A program made the position numbers and the translations under genes. Shown here piece by piece: positions 44,814 through 57,684 of a stretch of 64,000 bases of DNA; within the stretch, counting starts at the first letter, position 1, and each line of letters begins with the position of its first letter. This DNA is from Fragilaria crotonensis. Taxonomy: Eukaryota; Bacillariophyta; Fragilariophyceae; Fragilariales; Fragilariaceae. The notes beneath the pieces are model-generated. The model did not search any database, had not been told where the DNA came from, and saw nothing but the letters and a program-made list of their open reading frames with translations. The stretch is from NCBI GenBank assembly GCA_022925895.1, contig JAKSYS010000049.1, forward strand, positions 1-64,000, written 5' to 3'.

Positions 44814-45839
44814 TAAAGCTTGGGCATTTCCTGACGCTAAGGTTTGCAAAACTCCTGAATTTATCAATGACATGGCAATTTCTCTTGTACAATGCCAGGT
44901 TAAAAATAGCTTAACTTTGGAGGCCCAAGGGATGATGATAAAGAAGAAGAATTCCATTTCTGAAGTTATGAACTGCTCACTGTGACACCCAAGAAGGTCA
45001 AGGTTGCTTTGAAATTCCATCAAAATTAGAAATGGATGAAGTGCTGTGATGTACAGATTTACAATGTTGTGATGTTTTGTCAAGAGATGATGCCACACTC
45101 CTGACTGCAAACACAAGAGGGCATCAAATTCTAAGAGCACACTACAAAGATCTATGATGCACTGATAATTGTTTGCTATGCTTGTCGTATTCACAAACAA
45201 CAAGAGCTTGCATCATGGTGGGCCAAGGAATGAAAGAAGTTCACGAACCATCAGGATAATAGAATGTGCACCTACTACTTGGCTGGCTGAAAGACATGAG
45301 AAAGGGAATGTCAGGTTCTACTAACTTCAACCAGATGCAAATGTCAAGGCTCAGAATATACAAAGTACAAGAAGGGTTTTTTCATTATTGATCATGGAAA
45401 TGGTGTGCCAAAATAAATCATAGATTATCTCATTATGCGACCATAATTCAGCAGCCGGATGTAAAGGTCTGTACATTCAAAAATGATTCAACAGGATCAC
45501 TGGCAGCCGCATTCATAAATTTTGTCTTGATGAGAGAAGGACAATGGGAGTGCTTGTGAATGAGTTCTTCTCCTTTTACAATTCACACAATGTTACTCTT
45601 GTCACAGCTGCCTGCCACTGAGGAGTTTGGTACATAAACAAGCGATACAGACGTAGCATCGCGGCAATTTTCATCGGGCAAAATTAAGGGGGAAATTGGG
45701 GAAATTGGGAAAATTCTGAGGAGAGGGAAAATCCAAGGGATCAAGACGGTCCAGGTTCACCATCAAATGTCATTTGCATCACTCAAGAAATGACTGAGAG
45801 GCATCAACCGAGCAAATTGTGCACTTTTGGTTTGCTCCA
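44814..45839. other. Anonymous CpG-poor DNA
   Basis: From 44820 to about 45600 CpG is nearly absent, as in Copia-A body and the 19-kb fossil, suggesting an old element relic. A minus-strand frame at 44811-45203 shows no domain. A G-rich patch (45688-45740) precedes the NUP93 upstream region. Confidence 0.4.
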
Positions 45840-46206
45840 AACATGTACTACTACATGTACCGGTACTAGTACTCGAGTAGTCGTACTGATAGTCTGATAT
45901 ATAGATATCATGATATATGCATAGCTATCATACAAAGCGTATGTACGTGACACTACGTCTTCTCACTTCGGTACAACTGTACTGGAGTACGTATGCATAG
46001 AGAATATTCCTCAGGTTGTTTGTTTCGTCGGACGTTTTCTCTTTCTGGGTGAATCGCACCTTGCACGCACTCAGAAAACACTATACGTACGACTGGTACT
46101 AGTCGTACGTACAATCTGCAGGAGAATAAATCTACAGTACCTTCCCAACCTCGCTTAGCGGGAAAATGGCTCTCACACACCGAACTCGAAAAAAAACGGA
46201 TGGACA
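45840..46206 (+). promoter_or_regulatory. NUP93 upstream region, GTAC-rich
   Basis: The 370 bp before the NUP93 start hold a high density of GTAC, often in longer palindromes such as GGTACTAGTACTCGAGTA (45862-45879) and TCGTACGTAC (46103-46112). No TATA box is evident. The GTAC clustering matches the regions flanking APC1 and the peroxidase. Confidence 0.45.
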
Positions 46207-48534
46207 ATGACAGCCGGTCAAGATGACTTTGCGTGGCTCGCCTCGACTTCTCTTCCTGCCGTAGACGGTGAATCATGGAATGGATTCAATGTTCTCAGTA
46301 TGCAAGCTCCGCCTCCTCTGCATCCAACGAATGGTCGGAGTGGACTGGATTTGAATCATATCCAGCGCCTTTCCGTCGCGTTACAGGAACGACCAGGAAC
46401 ATCAGCGTCAGGGACGGAATCCCCCCTTCTTGTTTCCGTTCAAGAAATGATTCATGAGCGTCGTGACAATATCATTAACAAACTCTTCAATGATGAAATG
46501 AAAAAAACCCGAGAGTGTTGCGACCTAATCCATGCGATGCAATTGAAAAAGGATTGGGAAGAGCGAAAGGAACTGTACATGAAAGAGATTGTTGGAGATC
46601 GCCGTTTGGGCGGATCCTTAAATGCGACGACGTATCAATCAATTCATGCTACCTCATCGTCGTCCAATTCAAACCTTCAATTTCAGATTTCTGATCACCT
46701 CCGCCTCATCAAGGATATGAAGCACAAAGCGGACCGGGTTTCAACCATTTACGAATTCACTCGCCTCGCCTCAAACTCACCGTCATATGCGGCGACATGG
46801 AAGCTCGTTTACGCTCTTCAGCAGAGAAAATCCGATTCTGCTTCAGGGCGCGCAATTGCCACCATGTCGCACCTCAGTCGACAATTTCAAGCTCACATTT
46901 CCAATCGCGTTCGTTCTGCATCTGCAAGTGGCGCAAGTCAAGCGGATTCCAAGTTGACGGGTACAGCTCGCACTGTTGAAATTTACGTCAATCTAACAGT
47001 AGGAAGTCACGCCAGTCATTGGGCGACTATCTTCTACTGCCTTCGTTCTGGAGACTTCGTCGGTGCGAAACAAGTTCTCGATGTACATGACCCCAGTCAC
47101 CTTCTTGCCCCGACCCTGGAAGCATACGCAAAACAGCAAGGTTCAGAAGCTTTCTTTTGGGACCAAATTGAATTTGTGAATGCTAATCCACTTGTCAACC
47201 ATCATCAAACTTCCGGCGATGAGTTTGAGAATGACTGCCTAAGCTTCCTTTCGGGTCTGAATCCGTTAGAATCCCCACGGGTTGTTAGGACTATTGAGGA
47301 TTTTGTCTACGTTTCCACATGGCATGCAATTTTAGGTGCTACTCAAACGCATGAGGCCCTAGTTGCGATCGGGGCGAAGATCAAAGAATTGGGACCAAAA
47401 CACTTCCAAGGCGACGGATTTATCAACACTTGGTCGTATGTTACCCCGCTTTTGTTGACCCAGCAGTACTTCACTGCCATGTTGCACTTGGCAGAAAGCG
47501 ATGGGGAGTGCGGCGTACTTCAGGCAACTCATTTGGGATTATTCCTCCCCGAGCTTCAGGATCTAGGCGAACCTACGACGCGGTGTCTGCTCACGAACTT
47601 GTTGGTCGAATTTGCTTCAAAATACACTGCCAGCAATCCATCAAACGCGCTTCAGTACCTTGTTCTTATTCCTAATCCCGCACAGATGCGTCAGAAAGTT
47701 GTCGATCTTATTGCTGATTCGCGGCAATTTGAGGAACTTGCTGGCGTCTTGTCGGCCGAAGGTGTTCGGATGGGGGAGAGGGCTGCGTTGGACCAACACT
47801 TTCCGAGGACTGTTGTATGCGATTTGTTAGAAGATGCCGCGCTCGTGGCTCAAGGTCGAAACAACATGCGAGACGCTTTAGAGCTTCTGAATCTCGCCGA
47901 GCGGTACGTCAGCCTCCTCTCCATGCTCAACGAGAAGCTGGCGTCGATATTGAACCAAGGTCCCGGGAAGGAAAAGGAGTAAGTGCAGTTATTTCCGTTT
48001 CGCGGAGCCCTGTGCACCGATGTCATCTCACTGTTCCCTCAAAGGTTTTGGATAAAGGCTTGCCGTGGCTTCGACAACTGGCAGTTAAGCGGGCGGCGCA
48101 CACACGCCATTGAGGTGCTCGAGGCTAATAACGGCCTCGCTATGGTCGACGTGTTCCACACTCTGTTGAATCTCAGCAATTTTTTCGACCGCTTAATGAT
48201 GCATGCCTTCAAGGAAGCAACTTCTATTATCGATGGGCTGCACCTTCTACCTCAATCAAGTGACGAATTGCAGACAAAAGTGAGCAGCTACAACGCAAGC
48301 GACCCGATTTTGAAGCAGGCATTCCCCTTGATATTGGAGGGTGCGATGGACTCACTTTACCAGCAATTCGTGCGTACCAAGTATAGTGGCATTGTTGGGG
48401 ATGCCACTGCTCTCGAAGAACGTCGAAGAGACATGAAGCGTAGGGCATCATTGATCATCACCTATGCTGGCGCACTGCAGCTTCCACAAGATTTGCGCTC
48501 ACGTATGGCCAACATGGAGGCTCAAATGATCTAG
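46207..48534 (+). CDS. NUP93: Nucleoporin NUP93 (Nic96 family)
   Basis: Structural scaffold of the inner ring of the nuclear pore, linking channel nucleoporins to the NUP188/NUP205-type scaffold. Two exons, 46207-47978 and 48045-48534, give 753 residues, close to the usual NUP93 size (about 820). The intron (47979-48044, 66 bp) has GGA|GTAAGT and CAAAG|G with matching phase 2. Recognisable blocks are the alpha-solenoid segment LRSGDFVGAKQVLD (about residue 280), GFINTWSYVTPLLLTQQYF (about 405-423), and the C-terminal LIITYAGALQLP...RMANMEAQMI, which corresponds to the conserved NUP93 end. The start MTAGQDDFAWLAS is the first ATG of the long frame. It ends 65 bp from the convergent peroxidase gene. 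Confidence 0.92.
47979..48044 (+). other. NUP93: NUP93 intron (66 bp)
   Basis: Donor GTAAGT at 47979 and acceptor AAAG at 48044. The upstream frame would otherwise stop two codons later at the TAA inside the donor, and the downstream exon continues the NUP93 C-terminal solenoid. Confidence 0.85.
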
Positions 48535-48599
48535 AGATAATGAGTATTGCTACTTAACCTATTCTAGCTCACTGGTCCATGCTGTATGCTCTCCTTGGC

Positions 48600-49613
48600 T
48601 CAGAGGGTGATCCCTTCAGGTGGATCAAATTTGGATCCAAGCTCGGAGAGTTTCTTGTGCGCCTTGGCGTAGCTTTGGAAGAAATCATCCTGACTCTCCC
48701 GGAACTTCTCAGCGAATGGAGCAAAGCCAGCATCGTCAAAAAGGGTTTTATCAGTGGACAACTTCAGAAGCTCAGGGTCGGCCTTGGGGTCAGGCATAGT
48801 CGTGAAATACGAGTTATCGAAAATCAACCATTTCTCAGTCCAGCTCGATCCACCAGGGGTGTACTTCGCCTCGGTTCCGTCCGCACGAATTTGCTTAGAG
48901 CCATTTGTGAACTTCGTCTCCGTTGCACCCAATCCAGAGCGATCCTTGTAAGCACGGCCAAATGTGTGTGCACCAGACAAAGCCACAATCTCTTCATCGC
49001 TCAAGCCCATCCTGTAAAAAACCTTGCGCAAGTGACCGTTTGGTGTTGTATCTTGGGTGGGTGCCGTTCCACCGCAGCCTCCATAGTTGCCGTCAGGTCC
49101 CGCTTCAGCGTCCGGAAGGTTACCTTCAGGGCTACACTGTTCAGGTGAGGTGGCATCAATTCGACCATACTTCATGTCGATCTTTGGTCCTGCGGCAAGA
49201 GCAATGGAACGAGCAGACGCCATCTGGAAAATGTCGGCGTACGAGACTTCCGGGTATGCTTCCTTGACGGGCTCCAAGAGCTTAAGTGCACCTGAGAGTC
49301 CGGCGTTGGCCCCGTGCATGATTTCCGGCTCGAAGCGAATAGAACCGATGGCCCCCCCTGCCTTGGGCCACTCTTGTTCATTCAAACCTTGATCGTACGT
49401 ACCTGAATCATGCCATGCGAGGCGAACAAGGAATGGCCCGCAGTTCTTGTCCAGGATGATTTCATCGATCAAACTCTGGGCTCCGAGCAAATCAGCAGTC
49501 GAGACGGCCTCAAGGCCGAATCTTCCGCCAAAGCGTGCAGAGGGGATGCGAGGTGTTACGAAACCTTCTGCAGTGGAAAACAGAAGAACAGAAAGAGCGG
49601 CGAAGAGCTTCAT
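48600..49613 (-). CDS. Plastid-targeted ascorbate-peroxidase-like heme peroxidase
   Basis: Class I heme peroxidase, 337 residues, predicted to reduce H2O2, probably with ascorbate, in the plastid. The distal motif FLVRLAWHDSGTYD supplies catalytic Arg, Trp and His (about residues 61-72), and VALSGAHTFGRAYKDRSG carries the proximal heme His (about 212-229). WLIFDNSYF and the C-terminal DPELLKLSTDKTLFDD...FAEKFRES fit the family. The N-terminus MKLFAALSVLLFSTAEG is a signal peptide, followed by FVTPRIPSARFGGRFG, a Phe-led, Ser/Arg-rich start like the ASAFAP motif of diatom plastid proteins. Single exon. Cytochrome c peroxidase is the nearest alternative within class I, but the size and targeting favour an APX-type enzyme. 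Confidence 0.88.
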   Translation of the reverse strand: MKLFAALSVLLFSTAEGFVTPRIPSARFGGRFGLEAVSTADLLGAQSLIDEIILDKNCGPFLVRLAWHDSGTYDQGLNEQEWPKAGGAIGSIRFEPEIMHGANAGLSGALKLLEPVKEAYPEVSYADIFQMASARSIALAAGPKIDMKYGRIDATSPEQCSPEGNLPDAEAGPDGNYGGCGGTAPTQDTTPNGHLRKVFYRMGLSDEEIVALSGAHTFGRAYKDRSGLGATETKFTNGSKQIRADGTEAKYTPGGSSWTEKWLIFDNSYFTTMPDPKADPELLKLSTDKTLFDDAGFAPFAEKFRESQDDFFQSYAKAHKKLSELGSKFDPPEGITL

Positions 49614-50640
49614 TCTTCGTTGATTTCAGTGTATAGTGAATGGACTACGTTGTTTACCGACGATCGGACTTGTGGACCTGGTAGAAGAGAACCTTCGCCT
49701 GGGATCTATGTATGTTCAGTTGATGGCTGACGCACTCGCATCAAACATCTCACATCCCGATATCCGGATGAATCTTTTTGTGTCATCGGTCATCGGTCAT
49801 CGGTCATCGGTGATCGGCCATCATACTAGTACCTTGTACTAGTAGTGCAGTGCTGTAGCTCTGCCTTGACCGTAATCATTCTACGGACAGTACCAGTACG
49901 GTACAGTACCATATACCGCATATCCGCATACTCTCATTCACTCATTCTAATAATGCTGAATACTCGTATATTATATGATATATATAATGACATGAAGACA
50001 TAAACGATTTCGCTGGGCATTCAGTATTCAGTTTATTCAGTACTGTAGGTTGTAGGTGCTAGTAAGTACGTCGTACGTAGTACTCCGAGTACATGTATAT
50101 TGCGTGTACGATTGCAAGTGTACCTCCGATGCGTGATGGAAAAACAAAAAGAATTGCCGTACATGCGTGTACGTTTTGTACGTGACAGAAATAAGCGTCA
50201 AGGACACTTTTGAGGGCACGTCCTTTTTTCGCCGCCAACGCTCTTAGAACAACGTACAATTGTACTGTAGTACCAGGTACAAGTACTGGCGTAGTATGCC
50301 TAATTCGCACTCTCTGTTGGTAAATCAATCCTAACGCAAATGATGCTAACTCAATCAACATCACATTACTAACTGATTCATTACGTAATAAACTTGGAGT
50401 ACCACAGTCTCCACCCCAGCATCTTCAAACTGAAGGTATCACTTGAGTGCCTCGCCGCTGTTAGCTTAGTAGTAGAGGTACGACAACGAAACAGGCCCTT
50501 TCCTGCTGCATGGCATTTCCGACACACCATCAGGTATAACTTCATTGTTGTAGTCAGAGATTCCATAAAGCCTTCCTGTTGCCTCTGGGATTCTATCAAG
50601 CGAGTCTGCCATCGAAGTACTCCATTTGACTAGCCAGCAA
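49614..50640. other. Peroxidase upstream and intergenic DNA
   Basis: Upstream of the peroxidase start. Contains a heptamer tandem repeat (49783-49823) and GTAC-dense stretches (49830-49910, 50030-50110, 50250-50300). The part 50375-50640 has a minus-strand frame with GRLYGISDYNNEVIPDG, which I could not assign. Confidence 0.5.
49783..49823. repeat. TCATCGG heptamer tandem repeat
   Basis: Four perfect TCATCGG units followed by degenerate ones (TGATCGG, CCATCAT). It lies about 170 bp upstream of the peroxidase start codon. Confidence 0.9.
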
Positions 50641-51058
50641 GTAACGGTATGGCAAGCAGTCAGTTGGGGATCAAACCAACTCTCCCAGAACCAACAATTC
50701 GATTGCTGAGAAGTTGAGATTGCCAACCTCGCGCCAGGCACAACAACTCCTTCCCCAAGTGTTCAACAGTTGGATGTTCCATTGAGTGTACCTTCAATGA
50801 TTCCATCACGGACCCAGTCAGCAGGAATTCAATCCCGCTCTCAGTCTCGCCATACTAGTCTTTGTGGATCAGTCGGATGAGCAGTCAGCAATGCCGTCAA
50901 ACATTCCATCTGATGCACCCAGTGATGTCTCCTCCTAAATTCCCTGCCTACTCCAATTTTTACCTGCCATATGCCTTCGTTAACAGCAATCCAAACTGGA
51001 CTTCGATCGAGTACGCCATCGGACGCTCCATCAGACATTCCATCGGTGCGGAGGTATT
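50641..51058 (+). pseudogene. Fossil of a Pro-Ser-Asp (PSDxPS) repeat gene
   Basis: Pieces in plus-strand frames read SVPSMIPSRTQS (about 50788-50823), AMPSNIPSDAPSDVSS (about 50890-50937) and TPSDAPSDIPS (about 51012-51044). The period is the 'PSDxPS' repeat common in diatom secreted or cell-surface proteins. Stops and frame changes separate the pieces, and there is no signal peptide or flanking domain, so it is a decayed fragment of a longer repeat region. Confidence 0.65.
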
Positions 51059-51206
51059 TCTTGTTAGTGCATACTGGCGATCCCGAATACTGTACCGTTG
51101 TCTCCTGGTACAGTATACGAATACATATCTATGAACGAGGTTGAGTCACACTTACAACCTTCTCTGTGACCCACGTACATTGCACGTTCAGCGCATACTA
51201 CTATAG

Positions 51207-51521
51207 TGTTAACAGCGGAGCCCTTCTGGCGCTCCGCTCACAACTTTATTAGCATCGACTATTCTACATCTCAATCGCACTCTTGCCGGTCTCTGAGGAT
51301 CGTAAGGGTTACGAGGTAGGAATACACTTTGCTTCTCCGCTTCCAAACCGTACATCGCATCGTTATCGATCTCGTTTGGCTCGTTGTGCATCGTTGGCAT
51401 CCTCAAGAACGAGCACTTCTCCCTTCATTCACAACGCGCCCTCCTCGCCGTCGTCCTGTGCATAACACCGCTCCCCAGCGAGCGCGGCACAACCGACGGC
51501 TGATCGCGGTTTGGATTCTCA
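51207..51521 (+). repeat. Probable 5' LTR of Copia-C
   Basis: TG...CA boundaries and a following primer-binding-like sequence define it, but the partner LTR is outside the window, so the ends are provisional. TATAG (51202-51206) would be the target duplication. Confidence 0.5.
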
Positions 51522-51625
51522 GGTTATGAGCCCAAATCTCTGCTAGGGTTAGGGATATTGCTAGATACAAAACGTGTGGACGAATAACTTCAGTCCCGAA
51601 CGACACGTTTTCTCGACTTCGGAGG

Positions 51626-52190
51626 TAAAAGAAAAGATACAGTATTGGCGTCTACCGTCGTGGATCATACTCTACCTCTCCTTCCGTCCGTTCGTCAACC
51701 AAAGTTTCTGTGAGTCACGGTTCGGTTCTCTTTCGCACGATTGAGTCACGCTTCGCGTTCGCGTTCTCGTAAGTGTTTGCGTCATTGTTCTTCGGTCATT
51801 GTCAGATGTTCCGCGGACACATAAATGGGAAGCACAATCGCCAGCCGACATCACAAGAGAACACAAACTGGTGCATCATCAAATCTACATTTTACATGCT
51901 TTATATTTCATTATATTCATCTGGGATTCAGTATCTTTCAACCAACCATTCTACCATGGGATTCTGAAGAACTAACAAAAGAACAATCAAGGAACAACCA
52001 GAGAACAGAGAGAACAAGGAAAGTGCAGCTTCAGAGCTCTCATTCAGTCATTCCAATTTCATTTTCTGCATGTTTTATACATCTCACAATTAGTAAAACA
52101 AATTTCTACCAAAGAGTACAAACGCTCCTGCGATAACTAATTCGTCGTTAGCCCTTGTTTGCAGTCTCAAACACTGCGAATAAAACTTTA
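51626..52190 (+). repeat. 5' LTR of Copia-A copy 2
   Basis: 565 bp, near-identical to the LTRs of copy 1, preceded by GGAGG. Confidence 0.95.
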
Positions 52191-55100
52191 CGCTTCCTCT
52201 GCGCTAAGTACAAGCCAAGTGCTTTATTCTTTGACCTTTCAAGCTCACCTGCAAGCCCAGTGCTGCTTTCCTTGATCAATCAGGATCATTTCAAGTCAAG
52301 TACTTCATTTGAGCTTCAAGGTCAACCATGGCTGCTCCAGCCCCTCATTTTGCATTGGCTCCAGCCTTTGCTAATCCTGATGTCCTCAACTACTCTGAGC
52401 AGGCTGCTGCCAAGCTCTTCAAGTCTGGTACTGAGGCTTTGTCCATCAAGTTTGACTGCAAGTCAGACAATCTTCAGCTCTTCCTTGATCAAACCAGGGA
52501 TAGATCCATAGTCTTTGATTGGCTCAACATTCTTAGCATTCCCATTCAAGGCAATGTGGCTAATTCCAAGGATCTCATTGAGTCTTATGGAGAGATCTCC
52601 TATGAGGAGGTCAGAGCCCATGCCCTCACCTACATGCATGAGGATGCCAGGAAGCTCAAGATTCCTTCATGATGTACCATTGTCTCATGAACTCTTTGAC
52701 TGATGCTGCTCAAAAGCAGGTCAGGACCAGAGGCAATGTTCATCCCTTCATCTTTGGAGGTAAAGGATCAGGTCCAGTCCTCCTCAAGGTCATTATCATG
52801 GTCTCACATGTGGATACCAGAGCCACCATCACTAGTGTCCGACCAAGCTCTCCAGTCTTGATCATGCCATGCGCGATATCGATTCTGACATTGAACTCTT
52901 TAATGACTATGTCCTTGGATTGGTCAGCAAGCTCTCTGCCAGGGGTGAACAAACCCAAGATCTCCTGGTGAATCTGTTCAAAGGTTACAAGGCCTGCAAG
53001 GATGCTGAGTTTGTGGACTACATCAAGAAGAAGGAAGACTTCTATGAAGAAGGTGGCCAAGTTGAGTATCAACAGCTCATGGACTGGGCTCTCAACAAGT
53101 TCAAAACCAGGAAAGAGTCAGAGCAGTGGTGCCTCAAGACTACAGAGGAGGAAACTATCATTGCCTTGCAATCCCAAGTCAAAACCCTCATGTCCAATCA
53201 GAAGAAACCTAATCCAGCAAGTGGCAAGTCCAGTGGAGGAGGAAAGAAGGACAACAAGCAGGGAAACAAGAAAGACAAGGGTAAAGGCAAGTTCAGAGTT
53301 GAGGATCTTCCAGCATGGGTACATGTTCATCCCAAGGAAGGAGAGAAGCAGTCCAAGACTGTTGAAGGCAAGGACTACCATTGGTGCCCCAATCACAACA
53401 GGTGGACCAGACACAAGCCTTCTGACTGTAAGGGTATTGGTTTCAAAGGTGGTCCCAAGAAGGATCAAGGCAACAAGGGTCAAGACTCCAAGCAGCCTAG
53501 CATGAAACTGGCCAAAGCTCGCAGCCATCTCCGATGATGATGAATGATGGGGACGCCCAATGGACTGCGTGTTCATTGGGCTTTGGATTTTCAAGTGGTG
53601 GCAGAGATGGTGCGCAGACGTGTGCTACCTCTTCAGCCATGGCTTGGAGGCCATTGTCCAATCTGTTCAGGTGTGGGTTACCAATCCAAATTCAAGCAAG
53701 GCCTCAGGAAAGGTGAGAAATTGGAAGGTACACCCAGTCACAGTGTCTGAATATGTCAAGTCATGGATGCATGATGGGAGTTTCAGCATGCAACCAAGAC
53801 CAAGACCTTGGATGAAGGGCAAGGGCCAAGATACAAAAGGAATTCCACCCAACTCAACTGCCTGACAGCAGTCATTGCAATGAAGGCAAGGCAAGCCCAC
53901 CAAGATGAAGCAGCAAGCTTTGATACTGATTCCAAGGCTATTAGGATTGACAACTGTGCATCCTATTGCATTTCCAATGACAAGAAAGACTTCATCACTC
54001 CTCTCAAGAGGGTCAACAAAAAGTTGAAGGGGTTGGGTGGAACACTTACTGAGATCTACTCAGGGACTATCAAGTGGTCAATTGAAGATGATACAGGAGT
54101 TCCTCATGACATTGTCATTCCACATGGGCTCTATGTCAAGGATTCACCTTCAAAGCTGTTGTCTCCACAGCATTGGGCCCAGACTGCCCAAGACTTCAAG
54201 CCTTTGCCAAGAGGCACATGGTGTGCAACATACCATGACAGCATTCAACTACACTGGGCCCAAAGACAGCACACCAAAACAGTGAGGTTGAACCAGGGAG
54301 TGGCAACATTGCAACCATGTATACTGCTCCAAGCTACAAGGCTTTCAACACCTTCTGCAACATGTGTGAGGTGGGACTGGATGAGGATGACCCAATCATT
54401 AACATGGAAACCCATCTCATCCCTGATGATGAAAATGAAGACTGTCAGGAACCTCTTCATCAACCAGAAGCACCAGATACCTCATCCCAAGGGGTGGATT
54501 GGAGTCATCCTCCAAATACACCAGTCTCATTTGACCTTGATGCTACTGACCGCACCGACTTGCCAGTCGTCATTGACGACGAAGAGGACACTGCCGTTCA
54601 TGAGAACCCTGCTGCAGAGTTCCTTCGCTGGCATCACAAGTTGAATCACATGTCGGCTGCCAAAATGCAAAGCATGGCCAAGCGCGGTTTGCTCGAAGAA
54701 GTTGGCCAAGTGCCAAGTTCCAACCTGCACCAGCTGCTTATATGGAAAGGCCACCAGAAGACCATGGAGAACCAAGCCAAAGGGTGGTCAACAAGGTGGA
54801 AAACTTCGAACAGCCTCAGAGCCGGGACAGTGCATCAGCATCGATCAGTTGGAGTCCAGTACTCCAGGGCTCATTGCCCAAATCAAGGGTTGGCTCACCA
54901 AGAAAAGGTACAAGGTGGCAACAATCTTTGTGGATCACTTCAGTGGTTTGTCCTACATCCACCTTCAGAAGTCAACCAATGCAGATGAAACTCTTGAAGC
55001 AAAGCTGGCCTTTGAGAGGTATGCTTCCAAGTTCAAGGTCCAAGTCAAGAGTTATCAAGCTGACAATGGCAGGTTTGCAGAGAACAAGTTCATGGCAGCT

Positions 55101-57684
55101 GTCAAGGAAGCAGGTCAGACAATCACTTTCTGTGGAGTCAATGCTCATTTTCAGAATGCTGTGGCAGAAAGAAGGATCAGGACTTTGCAAGACCAAGCAA
55201 GAACTATGTTGATTCATGCTCAGCACAGGTGGCCTAAGGCTATTGATGCACATCTCTGGCCTTATGCTCTCAGAGTGGCCAATGAAATTCACAACTCTAC
55301 ACCAACAATTGGAAGAGTGGATCACAAGTCTCCCTTTGAGTTGTTTGCAAGGTCTGAAGTCACTCCAAATCTGAATCATTTTCAACCTTTTGATGTCCTG
55401 TGTTTGTCCTCGACAACAAGATGCAATCTGGCCAGAAATTGCCCAAGTGGGAGGTCAGAGCTCGCATGGGAGTCTACCTTGGCATATCCATGCAGCATGC
55501 CCGCAGTGTGGCTCTTGTTCTCAACCTCAAGACTGGCCATGTCTCTCCCCAGTTTCATGTCACATTTGATCCCAAGTTTGAGACAGTCAGGCAGTCACTG
55601 GGCAACCTGTCACCTCCATCAGAATGGCAGAAGCTTTGTGGATTCAAGGCCTCATCACCTTCCAGGCTTCAAGGCATCAAGCAATCAGCTCAAGCTCAAG
55701 GTTTGCAACGTGATGTCCCCTTCATGGAATTTGATCTGGAACCTGGAGAATCGGTCAATGAGGGAGAGGCTCAAGCATCTCAAACACCACTTCCAGTTTC
55801 TGAGGGAGAACAAGGGGAAGAACTTCCTGTCCAATTCAGGAGGTCCCCAAGGCTCAACAAGATCCCAGGGGCTGCATCAACAAAAGTCTCTGATGAACCT
55901 TCCAGCAAGGCAGGATCCAAGGTCTTTGATGTGTGGCACAACTTTGAAGCCAAGTTGGAGGACAAGCTTCCTTATTATGTGGCCTTTGAAGCTATCAAAG
56001 AGTGGATGGACATTGAGGGAGAGCAGCATCCCATGCTGGCTTTCGCTCCGCAGATCCCGACACGATGTACTACCATGAGGCCATGAGGGAGCCAGATCGC
56101 GCCGAATTCATCAAGGCAATGGAGAAGGAGGTCAAGAGTCACACCGAAAACGAAGTTTGGGAGTTGGTCCCAAGGTCATCAGTCCCTCCAGGAACCAAGA
56201 TTCTTCCAGCAGTGTGGGCCATGAAGCGCAAGCGCAGAATTGCCACAAGAGAAGTTTACAAGTGGAAGGCAAGGCTCAACATTGATGGATCCAAGCAAGA
56301 GGAAGGTGTCAACTACTGGGAAACATTCTCACCAGTGGCATCATGGGCAGCCATCAGGATGGTGCTCATCACAACCTTGATTCATGGATGGCACACCAAA
56401 CAAATCGATTTTGTGTTGGCCTACACCCAAGCAGAGGTGGAGTGTGAACTCTACATGGCCGTCCCAAAAGGCTTTGAGGTGGAGGGGGACTATGTCCTCA
56501 AGCTGAAGAAGAATCTCTTTGGTCAGAAGCAAGCTGGCAGAGTGTGGAACCAGCATCTGGTGGACAAGCTCAAGGAGGTTGGTTTCATTCCAAGTGAGAT
56601 TGATGAATGCCTCTTCTACAAAGGGAAGTCAGTTTTTGTTCTCTACACGGATGATTCCATTCTGGCAGGACCAGATGAACAAGAGTTGGAGGACATTATC
56701 CAAGAGATGAAGTCAGTTGGCCTTAACCTTACAGTGGAAGGAGACATCTCAGACTTTCTTGGAGTTCAAATTGACAGAGTCAATGCGACCACCTTCAACC
56801 TCTCTCAACCTCACCTCATCAATGATGTCATCAAAGAGCTCAGACTGGATGGGAAGAATGTGGCAATCAAGAAAACCACAGGAGCTTCAAGCAAGACTCT
56901 CACCAGGCATCTGGATTCTCCACCATTTGATGATCACTTCAATTATCGCCGTGTCATTGGTCAGATGAACTATCTGGAGAAGTGTTCAAGGCTTGACATC
57001 TCATGTGCAGTCCACCAAGGAGCAAGGTTTGTGTCCAACCCAAGGTTCCAACATGGCAAGGCATTGAAGTGGTTGGGGAGGTACCTGGTTGGTTCAAGGG
57101 ACAAAGGCATGATCTATTCCCCAGCAATCAAAGCTTTGATGTCTATGTGGATGCATCATTCACAGGGATTGGGACCCAGAGAATGCAGGATGGGATCCAG
57201 ACACAGCAAGGTCAAGAACTGGCTATGTCATCCTTTATGCCTCATGTCCAGTCATATGGGCATCCAAGCTTCAGTCTGAGATTGCTCTATCAACAACAGA
57301 GAGTGAATATTTGGCAATTTCAACAGCCACAAGAGAAGTGCTACCATTGATGGAGTTGGTGCAAGAAATGCAAGAGCATGGATGTGGATTGACAGCGACA
57401 ACACCAAGGCTCCATTGTCGGGTTTTTGAAGACAACAGCGGCGCCATTGAGCTGGCTACAAGCGTCAAGAATCCGAAGATGCGTCCCAGAACGCGCCATA
57501 TCAACACCAAATACCATCATTTCAGGAACAAGGTTCAAGATGGCACTATTTCTATTCATTCTGTATCAACTGAGGACATGCTTGCAGATATCCTCACCAA
57601 GATCTGCAATGAAGAGACTCACACCAAGTTGCGCAAGCAATTGATGGGTTGGTAATCGAAGGACTTCGTCAAGCGAGTGAGGAG

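Noticed and set aside
45688-45740. G-quadruplex (GGGGG, GGGG, GGG runs)
   Set aside because: The fourth G run is too distant and the loops are AT-rich; weak evidence for a stable structure.
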